Virus record (IMG/VR): IMGVR_UViG_3300025413_001393
Span: 1-64,000 of that record
From: a virus
DNA length: 64,000 nucleotides
Strand: one strand, 5' to 3'
Shown here: in pieces, positions 1-9,554 of the stretch
How positions within the stretch are numbered: position 1 is the first letter of the stretch
How the letters are laid out: each line of letters starts with the position of its first letter
Made by a program: the position numbers and the translations under genes
Notes under the pieces: generated by a model
Database searches by the model: none
Told to the model about the DNA's origin: nothing
What the model saw: the letters and a program-made list of their open reading frames with translations, nothing else

Positions 1-1206
1 AGGAACCGTTGGGTTAGTTTTGCCAATTCCTACATTACCTCCTGACAATACCGTTATGGCTGTATTGCCGTTATTAATAAATTTTAGAGGAGAACTGTTA
101 CCAGTCTGACCTCCAATAACAATATTAGTACCTGAAGCTTGAACAACTGCATTTGTGCCAGTTGCATTTTGTACAATTAAACGTCCAATTGAAGTACCTG
201 AGCTATCGGAATTATAAACTCTAATAGTAGCAGGAGTAGAAGGAGAATTTTGTTGTACATCAAATCCGTAAGTTGGAGAAGTTGTTCCAATACCTACATT
301 GCCATTGTTAAAATATGATACACCAGATGCTTGGATATAAACGCTCGTAGTTCCATTATTAGATAATGCAAGAGTTCCGTTATCGTTTGATGTATTTGAA
401 CCAGTTAAAGCTGCTGTGGTAGAACCAGATGCTGTTTGAACTATAAAGCCAGCATTTTGAGAATTTGTTTTAGCAGATACGTAGCCAATTGCACTTAGTC
501 CACTATTAGCAGTAATAGTGCCTAACGCATTAATATTACCAGATGCACTAATATTTCCAGATACTGTTAAATTAGCATTTGGAGTAGTTGTGTTTATACC
601 AACAAAACCACCTAATGGATTTAAAAGAAGAGCGGACGAAAGAGAAGTACTTGAAGTTGTAGCTTGTAACGAGTATCCATTATTATTGCCACCAACATAT
701 AAAATTTTATCAGCAGTATTTGTAGCTATCGCAAGATCGAAACCTCCGTTGGAAGTTAGAGAAGTTGCATAATTCGAATTGCCACTAAGATAAGTTGCAC
801 CACTGACTGTAAGAGGATAAGAAGGAGTGGTATTGCCAACACCAACATTTCCTTGAGTTGTTATAACAAACTTAGTTGAATTAGTATTAGTGTTAAATGC
901 AAATTGGTTGTTGTTAAGAGAAAGTAATGCTTGATACGGACTAGTACCAAACTTTACAGTAGGAGTAGTTAAAGAACCGTTTGGAGATCCTACATCCAAA
1001 TTAAAGTAGTAATCCCAACTAGGGCCTCCGTGTGTTAAATTTGTAGAAGAAACTGTAGCAGAATTAGCTAAAATACCTGTAACAGTGGAAAACGTTGTTT
1101 TATATTCGTGCGGTGTACCAACACCAGTATATCCAACCAGATAATCTTGAGATCCTGGTGTAGCTGTGACGAAGTTAGTAAAATTTGTTAGAGGAAGAAT
1201 GGCCAC
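1..1206 (-). CDS. Tail fibre protein, N-terminal part (cut by left window edge)
   Basis: The frame is open from a GTG at 1206 to the window edge (402 codons seen), so the C-terminus lies outside. GTG is the only usual start after an in-frame stop four codons upstream. The protein is low in charge and rich in Ser, Thr, Asn and Gly. It carries at least four copies of a GNVGIGTTxP-like motif followed by LTVSG-type strands, for example near 840, 590, 290 and 30. This motif is common in long phage fibres and adhesins, many of which end in a self-cleaving S74 chaperone; whether this one does cannot be seen. A GATAAATA box lies 5 nt upstream of the start. It is probably a receptor-binding or whisker-like fibre, the last gene of a leftward virion-gene run. 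Confidence 0.75.
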   Translation of the reverse strand, partial: MAILPLTNFTNFVTATPGSQDYLVGYTGVGTPHEYKTTFSTVTGILANSATVSSTNLTHGGPSWDYYFNLDVGSPNGSLTTPTVKFGTSPYQALLSLNNNQFAFNTNTNSTKFVITTQGNVGVGNTTPSYPLTVSGATYLSGNSNYATSLTSNGGFDLAIATNTADKILYVGGNNNGYSLQATTSSTSLSSALLLNPLGGFVGINTTTPNANLTVSGNISASGNINALGTITANSGLSAIGYVSAKTNSQNAGFIVQTASGSTTAALTGSNTSNDNGTLALSNNGTTSVYIQASGVSYFNNGNVGIGTTSPTYGFDVQQNSPSTPATIRVYNSDSSGTSIGRLIVQNATGTNAVVQASGTNIVIGGQTGNSSPLKFINNGNTAITVLSGGNVGIGKTNPTVP

Positions 1207-1211
1207 GAGAT

Positions 1212-1219
1212 TATTTATC
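1212..1219 (-). promoter_or_regulatory. GATAAATA late-promoter-like box
   Basis: Lies 5 nt before the GTG of the fibre gene ending at the left edge; one base from the T4 late core TATAAATA. Confidence 0.4.
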
Positions 1220-1253
1220 TATTAATACGTACATATTGTGTTGTTTCAAACGT

Positions 1254-4200
1254 CTAATGTCTATATTCAAGATTCTGACCCTTTGAAGATATAATATCAA
1301 TACTTTGATCTCTTACATCTACTATATCGTACACTGCTGGAGTAATTGTATTTGTCTGAGTCTGTGTTTGAGTCTGAGTATTAGTCGACGTAGGAGTTTC
1401 AGTCTGTGTTTGAGTCTGAGTCTGTGTTTGAGTTTGAGTCTGTGTTTGAGTCTTAGTCTGCGTTTGTGTATGTGTTTGAGTTTGTGTTTGAGTAGGTGTA
1501 TAAGGAGGAGTCCATGTTGAAGTATGAGTTGGTGTTGGCGTATATAAATCGTAATCTATGTATGTGGTTGATGGAGTAGGCTTATTAGCATGAACCGGAC
1601 CTTGTACGAGATAATTTGGATTGAAAAAGTTAATAATTGATTCGAGATTTGTCCACAAATAACTAACTAAACGATTAATAACAGCATTAGTAACGAGTTC
1701 GTTTTGTCCAATAATAAGATCGGATTTTTGATACGTTGGTGGAGTATAAATTCTGTTACCATATTTTCTATAAAACAGCGAAGTTCTAAACAATTCAATA
1801 TTATCCCAAAGACGATGAAAGGATTTCATATAAACCCACGGCTGAACATATTCATCATCATGAATGTAAAGCTGATCGTTAGTCCATAAAATATTATCAA
1901 TGGGAGCTCTATAATGCTGCAATTGCATAATATCAGCAATTCGCATTACTTCGTTGTTAACAGTTACATATAAGTTTCTTTTTGCATCTTGAAACACAGT
2001 ATTGAAACCACTAAGAGGTTTTCTTGTTGTTGTTATAAAATTATTATTAATAATATATTGATAGAACACCCCAGTTTTAAAATACTTTACAATACCTGTA
2101 TTAAACGTAATATATGTACACTCACGATTATATGAAGTGTTTATTTTTTGTGGTGTATTGACAGAATCTGGTAGAACATATTCAAACAAATAATTTCCGT
2201 ATTGATCAAATACATAAACAGCAATTTGTGTTAAAACGTGAACATTGTATTCACTATCTACACATAAGCTCAGAGGAGCATTTGCAGTCAGTAAAGGATG
2301 AGTTATTATTAGAGTGTTTTTGCCGTTAATAGTAAATTTTTTAACGCAATTATTACCAGTATCAGCAATCCAAATAAAGTTATCCTGATCTATGTGAATA
2401 TCATTAGGAGCATTAAAACCTTGTTTGCTACTTTGTAGACCGTATGTACCCCATGTTGTAAACAATACAATATCATTTTGTTGTACCGTAAATACTGATA
2501 CTCTTAAAATGTTAGAATCGAGAGTAACAATAAAATCGTTTGAATTTACACTAATTGCTTGTAATTTAGAGTATTCAAATATATTATCTATGCTTATTTG
2601 TTGTAATGCTGTAACGCTTGCTTGCTGTGTGCTTAAAATAATATTGTAAGTGTTATCGTTTACAATAAATTTATTTTGCTGACTCAATACAATTTTGCCA
2701 GATTGAGGACATATTACACAACCAGTAAATGCCCCGTTTGAGTTTGACTGGGGCCAATTGCCAAAGCTTACAGGATCAATAGTTTCAACAATCCACTGAT
2801 ACCCTTGCGTAGCTGCAAGTGTAGTTATGGATATAATCGGAAAATATATTGGATAAAAACCGTCTGATGTAAGTGTAACTGAAAGAGCACTTACGCCAGC
2901 TGGAACTAAAAGATTTGCACCAAAAATACCACCAGTTGTATCTATCGATAAAGACGTTAAACCAGGTGTCAATATTGGTGTTAAGATAGATTGTCCGTTG
3001 AGATTAACAAACGAAGATTGTGGTATTGGTTGTAAAATAATAGATGATAAATTAACTGAACCAAGATTATACCCCGTTATTGTAGTTGCAACAGTTTGAA
3101 AATAATCTAATCTACCAGTAACTTTATGCGTGTCTTTGTATAAGCTTGAATAGCCATCCAGCTCTGACAACGTTAGCGTGATCTTATCAATCATACTATT
3201 AACGTTATCGCTTGTAACCCATTCATTTGGAGAAATAGCAGGAGCACTACTATGCGTTAAAGTAAAAGGAGAATATTCTGAATAAAAATGATTGATTTGT
3301 ACATCATCGAGTACTGGAACGACATTAAAAATATTTGGAAGAGCGTATTTAAAATCGTAGATTGTACTATTACCTAAAACATTAAAAGCTGTCTCAGCTG
3401 TAATATCTACAATACCCAAATCCTGTGAACCGAGATATAAAGTATTAGTATCATAGTCATGGTATTTGTCAGTGCCAAACAATTGACTTCTAAGAAGCAC
3501 GCTATTGGTTTTTGTAGCAAAAGTAGTAGAAACGCTAGAATAAAGAGTTTGAGTAGATAATGTCTGAACGTTTGAAACGTTTGTAAGATTAACATTTGTG
3601 CCAGTAGGAGCGTAATATTGATCAGTGTATAAATTTGATATTGGTAATGGAATTATATTAGCAGAAGAATTGAATGTCAGCGTATAAAGTTTAGGCTGCC
3701 AGTCTAGTGGATGAGAATATGGAAGATCTATACTTTGCAATACTGTAACTGAACCATTAATATTGACGTTAGTTCCATCTTTATAACCAAGAGATGCTCT
3801 AAGAGGTTGATTTACTATATCATCTTGATCTGCATAAGAAAGTTTAAATGATATACTTGAAGAACCTATACCGTCGTCGAAGTTTGGTTGACTTGACACG
3901 GCTATTGTTAGTGGCACTTTCCAGTTTGGTGTGGTTAAAGAAGGATCAGCTGTAGCGTTTATATCCCAATAAAAACTTTCAACAATTACTTTAAAAGGAA
4001 TATTGTCACGGTTTTTATAGTTTGACGGAAAACCCAATTCAGCATTAAAAGAACGAGCGTCAAAACTACGAGTATTTTGATTGTATGTAAATGGTAAAAC
4101 AAATGAATTGCCTTGCAAAAAGTCCGATTTAATAGAAAATCCGTAATCTTCTAAATGTGGAAGATCGGGATATGTTAGTACAGACAAGCTTCTTGTAAAC

Positions 4201-4982
4201 GAACCTGTGGTGTTTGGTGTTCCGTCAACGTTTATACTCGAACTGTAAAACGGATAATAACTCTGCGTACCTGTATTATCGTCATATTTTACGTTTGTAG
4301 TAAACAGTGGAACTGTTGTTCCGTTAAAAAATTGTAATGAAACAGGGTAAACTGACGTATCATTTGCAACAGAAGAAACAGCAATATTTATCGTATCGTT
4401 TGTTGTTATGCGACTATAAGGACCAAGCTGCCAATAAGCTGAATAACCTGAAGGCACGTGAGTGCTTAATATTATATATTCTGTATGACATTCACCGTAA
4501 AAAGCTGCTCCTGGACCATATTGAGCCGCATCCGCAAGATATGAACTCACTGGCAACGAACTCGTTTGAGTGTAATCCGTAACTTTTGCGTAAAAATTGT
4601 TATTTCCGTTCTTTGTTAAAAAACTTGAAGGATATGCAACAAACGTGGCTGTTGGAAAACTGCTTGCGAAGACAGCTGACATTGTAAAAACGTTTGTTAC
4701 GAGAAACGTTTGACTGTCGTATGCTGTTACAGAAACTGTTTGAACTTTAGGAGTATTAATACCAGTAAAAACAGCTAAAGCTGTTAATACAGGACTAAAC
4801 ATCGAAATATTTTGACTACCATTTAGTGTAAAAGTAGCAAAGTAATTGTCATTGTTGATGACTGAAGTTCCATCATTAGAAGAAAGAGACAAGACAGCAG
4901 AAAACGGAGAACTTGAAGTTGATCTATAAAAAATAGACCCATTCAAAGAACGTTCATTATTAACAAGCAACTGCAAAGACAT
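1254..4982 (-). CDS. Giant virion protein with propeller-like region and Thr-Gln repeat tail
   Basis: This 1242-residue protein is Ser/Thr/Asn-rich and beta-strand-rich, as expected of a phage appendage. Around residues 840-1020 there are NHL/propeller-like strands (for example DQDNFIWIADTGNN), a fold that usually binds ligands or protein partners. Near the C-terminus, roughly residues 1150-1215, is a long low-complexity tract of Thr-Gln dipeptides with a few Pro, His and Lys, encoded by a hexanucleotide-like DNA repeat at about 1350-1500. A perfect TATAAATA lies 6 nt before the ATG. It sits between two other large fibre-like genes in the same direction. It may be a tail fibre or baseplate appendage; the exact role is unknown. 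Confidence 0.6.
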   Translation of the reverse strand: MSLQLLVNNERSLNGSIFYRSTSSSPFSAVLSLSSNDGTSVINNDNYFATFTLNGSQNISMFSPVLTALAVFTGINTPKVQTVSVTAYDSQTFLVTNVFTMSAVFASSFPTATFVAYPSSFLTKNGNNNFYAKVTDYTQTSSLPVSSYLADAAQYGPGAAFYGECHTEYIILSTHVPSGYSAYWQLGPYSRITTNDTINIAVSSVANDTSVYPVSLQFFNGTTVPLFTTNVKYDDNTGTQSYYPFYSSSINVDGTPNTTGSFTRSLSVLTYPDLPHLEDYGFSIKSDFLQGNSFVLPFTYNQNTRSFDARSFNAELGFPSNYKNRDNIPFKVIVESFYWDINATADPSLTTPNWKVPLTIAVSSQPNFDDGIGSSSISFKLSYADQDDIVNQPLRASLGYKDGTNVNINGSVTVLQSIDLPYSHPLDWQPKLYTLTFNSSANIIPLPISNLYTDQYYAPTGTNVNLTNVSNVQTLSTQTLYSSVSTTFATKTNSVLLRSQLFGTDKYHDYDTNTLYLGSQDLGIVDITAETAFNVLGNSTIYDFKYALPNIFNVVPVLDDVQINHFYSEYSPFTLTHSSAPAISPNEWVTSDNVNSMIDKITLTLSELDGYSSLYKDTHKVTGRLDYFQTVATTITGYNLGSVNLSSIILQPIPQSSFVNLNGQSILTPILTPGLTSLSIDTTGGIFGANLLVPAGVSALSVTLTSDGFYPIYFPIISITTLAATQGYQWIVETIDPVSFGNWPQSNSNGAFTGCVICPQSGKIVLSQQNKFIVNDNTYNIILSTQQASVTALQQISIDNIFEYSKLQAISVNSNDFIVTLDSNILRVSVFTVQQNDIVLFTTWGTYGLQSSKQGFNAPNDIHIDQDNFIWIADTGNNCVKKFTINGKNTLIITHPLLTANAPLSLCVDSEYNVHVLTQIAVYVFDQYGNYLFEYVLPDSVNTPQKINTSYNRECTYITFNTGIVKYFKTGVFYQYIINNNFITTTRKPLSGFNTVFQDAKRNLYVTVNNEVMRIADIMQLQHYRAPIDNILWTNDQLYIHDDEYVQPWVYMKSFHRLWDNIELFRTSLFYRKYGNRIYTPPTYQKSDLIIGQNELVTNAVINRLVSYLWTNLESIINFFNPNYLVQGPVHANKPTPSTTYIDYDLYTPTPTHTSTWTPPYTPTQTQTQTHTQTQTKTQTQTQTQTQTQTQTQTETPTSTNTQTQTQTQTNTITPAVYDIVDVRDQSIDIISSKGQNLEYRH
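1350..1500 (-). repeat. Hexanucleotide-type tandem repeat encoding Thr-Gln
   Basis: About 150 nt of repeated GTNTGAGT/GTNTGTGT-like units (plus-strand view) read on the minus strand as ACN-CAR codons, giving a run of Thr-Gln pairs with a few Lys, His and Glu exceptions. It is prone to slippage. Confidence 0.85.
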
Positions 4983-4988
4983 TGCAAT

Positions 4989-4996
4989 TATTTATA
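4989..4996 (-). promoter_or_regulatory. TATAAATA late-promoter-like box
   Basis: Perfect match to the T4 late core, 6 nt before the ATG of the 1242-residue virion protein. Confidence 0.55.
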
Positions 4997-5004
4997 GGTA
5001 ACTA

Positions 5005-7554
5005 TCATGAGATCCAAATTATATTTACGAGATCGGACACTGCAGGTGCTGTTTCTTGTATTACTTGTTGCAATGCTTGCTCTATTATACTTCTTGTACC
5101 TGGATCGGTTATGTTAGTTCCTGCTAATTTTATATTATAAAAATTAGACTTGCTTCCAGGAATCTTGTTCTTAAACATACGCTCTATTATTTCAACATAA
5201 CTTGTTGACGGAATTGGAGAAGACCAAAGCATATTTTGTGCAAAAACTTTAGAGCGTAATACGGTATCAAACAAGACCGGTGTTAAAGAATAATTTAACA
5301 TTTGTACATCTGAAAAATATCCATTAAAAATACTATTGACGCTTCCTACTTCTCTATTCAAACCAAGTTTAACGCCTGCAGGAATACCAAAATAGAAAGG
5401 AATTTGATTATCAAAGTACAAATCATAACGACTTCCAGATAAACCCCAACTAAAAGTAGCTGATGTTGCACTCGCATCGAGATAAAGAGTCAATGTTTTA
5501 TTTTTATGCGTCAAAGCAATATTCTTCCAAATGCCACTATTCCAATCTCCAATAGGAATATGGGCTTTAAATATTTTAAACTGAACACCTTGAGCTAAAT
5601 TATCTCTTAAAGCAGCTTTGACAATTAATTGATTAGTATTGTTGTATATTAGTTTATTAAAAACGCGTTTAAAGTTGTAACCAGTAAAATCTCCTTTCGT
5701 ATTAAAATAATAGTTGTCCGAATTTTCGTTTAAGAATTGAGCATTCTTGAAATTAACAAACGGAAGTATGTCCACAATATTAACAGGTGTTCCGTCAATT
5801 TTGTTAATGTAAACATAATGTTCATCAGCATAGTAAATAATAGACACCCATTCAAACGTAGAAGTAGTTCTATCGTAGACATTTATAAACGACAAATGCT
5901 TTTGAGGATGACTATAATCTCCACCTACGTTGAAATAATATGAACTATCAGGTGTAATAGGGTTATAAACATAAACAACATTTGTGCCTGCTAGTACCCA
6001 TATATTTCCATAAGGATCAATTTGTACATTTGTAGCTGAAAGAGCTTTTGGTATTAAACCAGTTCCAGTCAAGTTTGGTAATTGAGTATTTGTGTTTAAA
6101 GGAATACTATTGAGACATAAACTACCTGCTGTATTAATACTCCAAGCTGAAAGTCCGTCGAATTGGACATCCAACACATTTGGAACAGTTACGGCTGTAA
6201 GACCTCCTGTTGTTACATCGTATGAAAAAGCTGTAGCTGAACTTATTGGAATGGTGTTATTAGTGCTCGTCTTTAAATTAAACAAGCTATCAAAAACGTA
6301 TTGTTTTTTAGTTGTAACTAGTGTAACGTTGTCGTTGTAATCGCATAAAAGACTAATAGGTGTTTCATTGGAGCTTAAAACGACTGTTTTGCTATTTCTA
6401 GCTAATAAATTTCCAGCATGATCCATTTTGTATAATGAACCAGATAAATTGTTAGTGCAAACTAGTAAATTATCATTTGAAGTTCTAGCAACGAGTAATG
6501 GTTCTCCTAAATTTAAAGCAGTTAATTTGGATGTTACAGTTTTATCCAAGAATCCTGAACCATCTTGATTAAAGAAGAAAATGTGACCGTAATAAGTTTC
6601 AGGAATTACAAAATAAGAATACGTCTGTAGAGTGTCAACAAAAACTCCAACTCCTCCTTGAGCTGTATAGTTTCCAAACAATTGCGTAGATGGGCAGCTA
6701 TTCCAGTCTCCACTCTGTACCCATCCAATTAACGTGAAATCATCAGAAGGAATATAATTTGGATTCCAATTTAGATATACACTTTGATCGTTATTGTGAT
6801 TATAACTTAAAACAGAACTCAACGCAATTTGAGTGTCCGTTAATAAAGGAAATACTTGCGCTGTTGAAGCTGTTGTTTCTACGTTAATAGGATAAGATTG
6901 ATTGTATCCTAATGCTTGTTCGCTCTGCCAATTATTAACGTTGAACAAATTATATTGACCAGACAAGCCAGCAAAACTCGAAACGAGAGTTTGTGCTGTG
7001 CTTTCCCCTAGATGAAAATAACGATACAATACACTTGGCTCTAAAACAAGCTTAGACGGAACATCAAAAATGTTAAAATCAGCAGATGGATCGAGTGGTA
7101 TATTACTAAAGTTTGGAAGAGCATTTAAAATATAATTTTCGTTATTATAATACTGAGTAGTCGTTATGTTTAGATTGTGTCTGTTAGAGTAAAAATATCT
7201 ATCATACCATTCGTATTTTTGTGTGACTGGATTGCTATATAGCCAACTGCAAAACCAAGTACCATCTGGAATTTCTGCAGGTGTTCCGTTGTTAGTCGAA
7301 TTGCCGTAATTTTTTCTGCTTTGAAATATACGATCAGAAGCAGCAGGAAACGGTCCGCCAGTAGCTCCATCCACAACTAACGAAGAAGCCGAAAGAGCAA
7401 GAGGAACAGTGTATGATGGTATATGAAAATAGGTTTCAGTATCCTTTAATAAAGATATTTCCGTGCTATTACCTTGATAACCAAGAAATATTTTTTCAGA
7501 ACCTTCTTCTCTATTTTTGTTTACGTATAATTTATTGTAAATTCTGCTGCTCAT
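5005..7554 (-). CDS. Large virion protein with propeller-like and LamG-like segments
   Basis: 849 residues. The middle (about 350-620) has NHL-like strands such as VQIDPYGNIWVLAG, related in style to the neighbouring 1242-residue protein. Residues about 690-770 look like a concanavalin/LamG jelly roll: WKNIALTHKNKTLTLYLD, then a strand with FNGYFSDVQMLNYSLTP, the typical end of a LamG-3 domain that binds glycans. The start ATG overlaps the stop of the upstream 301-residue gene as ATGA, so the two are translationally coupled. I infer a carbohydrate-contacting baseplate or fibre component. No enzymatic motif is visible. Confidence 0.6.
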   Translation of the reverse strand: MSSRIYNKLYVNKNREEGSEKIFLGYQGNSTEISLLKDTETYFHIPSYTVPLALSASSLVVDGATGGPFPAASDRIFQSRKNYGNSTNNGTPAEIPDGTWFCSWLYSNPVTQKYEWYDRYFYSNRHNLNITTTQYYNNENYILNALPNFSNIPLDPSADFNIFDVPSKLVLEPSVLYRYFHLGESTAQTLVSSFAGLSGQYNLFNVNNWQSEQALGYNQSYPINVETTASTAQVFPLLTDTQIALSSVLSYNHNNDQSVYLNWNPNYIPSDDFTLIGWVQSGDWNSCPSTQLFGNYTAQGGVGVFVDTLQTYSYFVIPETYYGHIFFFNQDGSGFLDKTVTSKLTALNLGEPLLVARTSNDNLLVCTNNLSGSLYKMDHAGNLLARNSKTVVLSSNETPISLLCDYNDNVTLVTTKKQYVFDSLFNLKTSTNNTIPISSATAFSYDVTTGGLTAVTVPNVLDVQFDGLSAWSINTAGSLCLNSIPLNTNTQLPNLTGTGLIPKALSATNVQIDPYGNIWVLAGTNVVYVYNPITPDSSYYFNVGGDYSHPQKHLSFINVYDRTTSTFEWVSIIYYADEHYVYINKIDGTPVNIVDILPFVNFKNAQFLNENSDNYYFNTKGDFTGYNFKRVFNKLIYNNTNQLIVKAALRDNLAQGVQFKIFKAHIPIGDWNSGIWKNIALTHKNKTLTLYLDASATSATFSWGLSGSRYDLYFDNQIPFYFGIPAGVKLGLNREVGSVNSIFNGYFSDVQMLNYSLTPVLFDTVLRSKVFAQNMLWSSPIPSTSYVEIIERMFKNKIPGSKSNFYNIKLAGTNITDPGTRSIIEQALQQVIQETAPAVSDLVNIIWIS

Positions 7555-8456
7555 GTTTGTACTGGAATAAAGGTTCCCGTTGATGTAAAGTTAGTGCGCA
7601 AGTGAGCTATATTTATTGGAGTCTGATCTTCAGAAACTATGTTTTCTGTTGCACAAGATATTAATAAATTTGTATCTAGTTTATAGCTTTCTTTAATTTC
7701 TAAATTATATCTGTTTGTAAGAGACTCCAAACCATTATAGTATTTTACTTCATATGAATTTGGTACAAACCCTAACACCAATGAGGACTGAGTAATAAAA
7801 GAAGGAGTAAACAAATAATTGTGTACAATGTAATCGTTAAACATCAGTCCGTTTGCTCTTACATATCCATCTTTTCCGTATGAAAGATATCTATAACCAT
7901 CTACGGTTAGAGTTTTAAAAGCAATGTGTTTGTTAGTATAATCTATTTCAAATAACTGTCTGTGCTCTTCTTCGGGATTTAACACTAAAGAAGAAATGTA
8001 TACAGGATATGGATAGTTCGGCCCTACTTCAATATTAGCATCAAGTTCTCCAACGTATAATTGTACTAAATTGGTTGAAGGAACAGGAACTATTGATACA
8101 ACTAATTCATCTCCGTTTGCAAAATTTGAAGCAACAAACACTTTTTTGTTGTTATCATATTGAACTCTTAAACCAGATATTGAAAGAGTAAGTGTGCCAG
8201 CTAAATGACCTAGAGTAAACAAATGATTTGAGTTAGAAAATACACTAGTAAGAGCACTAACGTCTGTTAAAAATAAAGCATTATGTTTACTCAAAGCTAC
8301 ATCTTTTAAATTTTCAAATGCTTTGTATTTGATGTATGAAAGCTCGTTGTTAAACCCTACAAGCTCTTGTGTTAAAGGTTCGTTATTACGAAACGTATAG
8401 CTGAGTTGAGCCGGCTGAAGCCCTGAAAGAGAATTTACAGTCAACGAAAAGCTCAT
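7551..8456 (-). CDS. Hypothetical virion protein in appendage cluster
   Basis: 301 residues, not recognised. The sequence alternates polar and hydrophobic residues in a beta-rich pattern with no cysteine motif or membrane segment. It sits between the PKD-like protein upstream (8466-9521) and the LamG-like protein downstream, and its stop overlaps the next start by 4 nt (ATGA). An AATAAATA octamer lies 6 nt before the ATG and overlaps the stop of the upstream gene. By context it is a tail or baseplate structural component. Confidence 0.5.
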   Translation of the reverse strand: MSFSLTVNSLSGLQPAQLSYTFRNNEPLTQELVGFNNELSYIKYKAFENLKDVALSKHNALFLTDVSALTSVFSNSNHLFTLGHLAGTLTLSISGLRVQYDNNKKVFVASNFANGDELVVSIVPVPSTNLVQLYVGELDANIEVGPNYPYPVYISSLVLNPEEEHRQLFEIDYTNKHIAFKTLTVDGYRYLSYGKDGYVRANGLMFNDYIVHNYLFTPSFITQSSLVLGFVPNSYEVKYYNGLESLTNRYNLEIKESYKLDTNLLISCATENIVSEDQTPINIAHLRTNFTSTGTFIPVQT

Positions 8457-8462
8457 ATAAAG

Positions 8463-8470
8463 TATTTATT
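8463..8470 (-). promoter_or_regulatory. AATAAATA box
   Basis: 6 nt before the ATG of the 301-residue protein; it overlaps the stop of the upstream gene. Confidence 0.35.
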
Positions 8471-9521
8471 GAGTTTTCCAAACACTTATATCCGTTCCTA
8501 CTTGTCCTATTATTACCTTGCCGTCTGTTCTTAATTCGGATTGCAATAAAGTAATATTATCTTTAAGAAGAGGAGAAGAAATAGGTCCTACAGTATATGC
8601 TGCTGTGTCTGTAGAACTAGTAGAGCTTGTTACAACTGTAATACTAGGATAAAGCGTATCAAATATTTGCTTTGTTGCTGTATATGTATGTATTACATCA
8701 TAATTTCTTGGATCATTAACATCTCCAGGTCTAGCTCCGTTATATACAAAATACGGAAATTCGGCAGCACTTGTAGCACTAAGAGTTGTATTGTTGTCCC
8801 AGCGTCTTTTTACAAACTGTGGACTTCCATCACCCAAATCCCAAATAACTTTATCGATTGGAAAACTTCCTGTCTGAGAATATTTTGGCGTCAAACGTAT
8901 TGTTAAAGGAAAAGTATATTCGAGTGGATCTTTGGTACTCAAGTCAGGAGAATACAAATAAGCTGTTGGAGGTATTTCGACAACTGTAAGCACGAAAGAA
9001 GCAGATACGCTGTTAATATTCACGGTTGAGTTGTCTAATACTGTTCCGTCATCGCACGTGACACCTGACAAATAACTAGCAATTCTCATGTCGGGATTTG
9101 TTTGAAACGTAAACGTATTGTTACTAAGAGGTGTTGCGTTATTATCAAAATTTGCTTCGTACTCTGCTTCCACTAAATATACAGTATATGTACCAGGCAT
9201 AACATACGTATGAAAAGCACTTAACCCATCAATACCTGTTAAAATAATAGTATTGGTATCTTCGTTGTAATAATCTCCAAAGTCTATCTTTCTAACCAAA
9301 TAATGAGATATATTAGGATCATCAGCACTCAGTTTTGTAACTTGCGAAGTCAGTGCAACAAACATTGTTGGAGCATAACCAACGTAAATAGGTATAGTAT
9401 CATTAGTAATCGTAACACTTAAAGTCGGAACTATAGTGTTAGAAAAATCGTAAACTTCGTTATCCCAACTAAAATTGGAATAAACGGAACTTACAGAAAC
9501 GATGTTTAGTGTGGAATTCAT
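8466..9521 (-). CDS. PKD-like domain virion protein
   Basis: 351 residues. Residues about 205-310 resemble a PKD/Ig-like domain: a strand ending VIWDLGDGSPQF, a long loop, then DVIHTYTATKQIFDTLYPS, matching the family's WDFGDG...HTY pattern. A second, weaker copy may lie at about 75-125 (KIDFGDYY...FHTYVMPGTYTVYL). PKD domains mediate surface or glycan contacts. TATAAGTA lies 15 nt upstream of the ATG, making this the probable first gene of the leftward appendage run 1-9521. I infer a virion surface protein. Confidence 0.6.
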   Translation of the reverse strand: MNSTLNIVSVSSVYSNFSWDNEVYDFSNTIVPTLSVTITNDTIPIYVGYAPTMFVALTSQVTKLSADDPNISHYLVRKIDFGDYYNEDTNTIILTGIDGLSAFHTYVMPGTYTVYLVEAEYEANFDNNATPLSNNTFTFQTNPDMRIASYLSGVTCDDGTVLDNSTVNINSVSASFVLTVVEIPPTAYLYSPDLSTKDPLEYTFPLTIRLTPKYSQTGSFPIDKVIWDLGDGSPQFVKRRWDNNTTLSATSAAEFPYFVYNGARPGDVNDPRNYDVIHTYTATKQIFDTLYPSITVVTSSTSSTDTAAYTVGPISSPLLKDNITLLQSELRTDGKVIIGQVGTDISVWKTQ

Positions 9522-9536
9522 TAAGCGATGTAAGTA

Positions 9537-9544
9537 TACTTATA
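9537..9544 (-). promoter_or_regulatory. TATAAGTA box
   Basis: 15 nt before the ATG of the PKD-like protein gene, at the head of the leftward appendage run. Confidence 0.45.
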
Positions 9545-9554
9545 GTCGTAACAG

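Noticed and set aside
1350-1500. CRISPR-like repeat
   Set aside because: The repeat is a short codon-level repeat within a gene, without spacers.
1305-1520. Cys/Ser/Leu-rich frame opposite the Thr-Gln tract
   Set aside because: It is the antisense shadow of the repeat, with extreme composition and no upstream signal.
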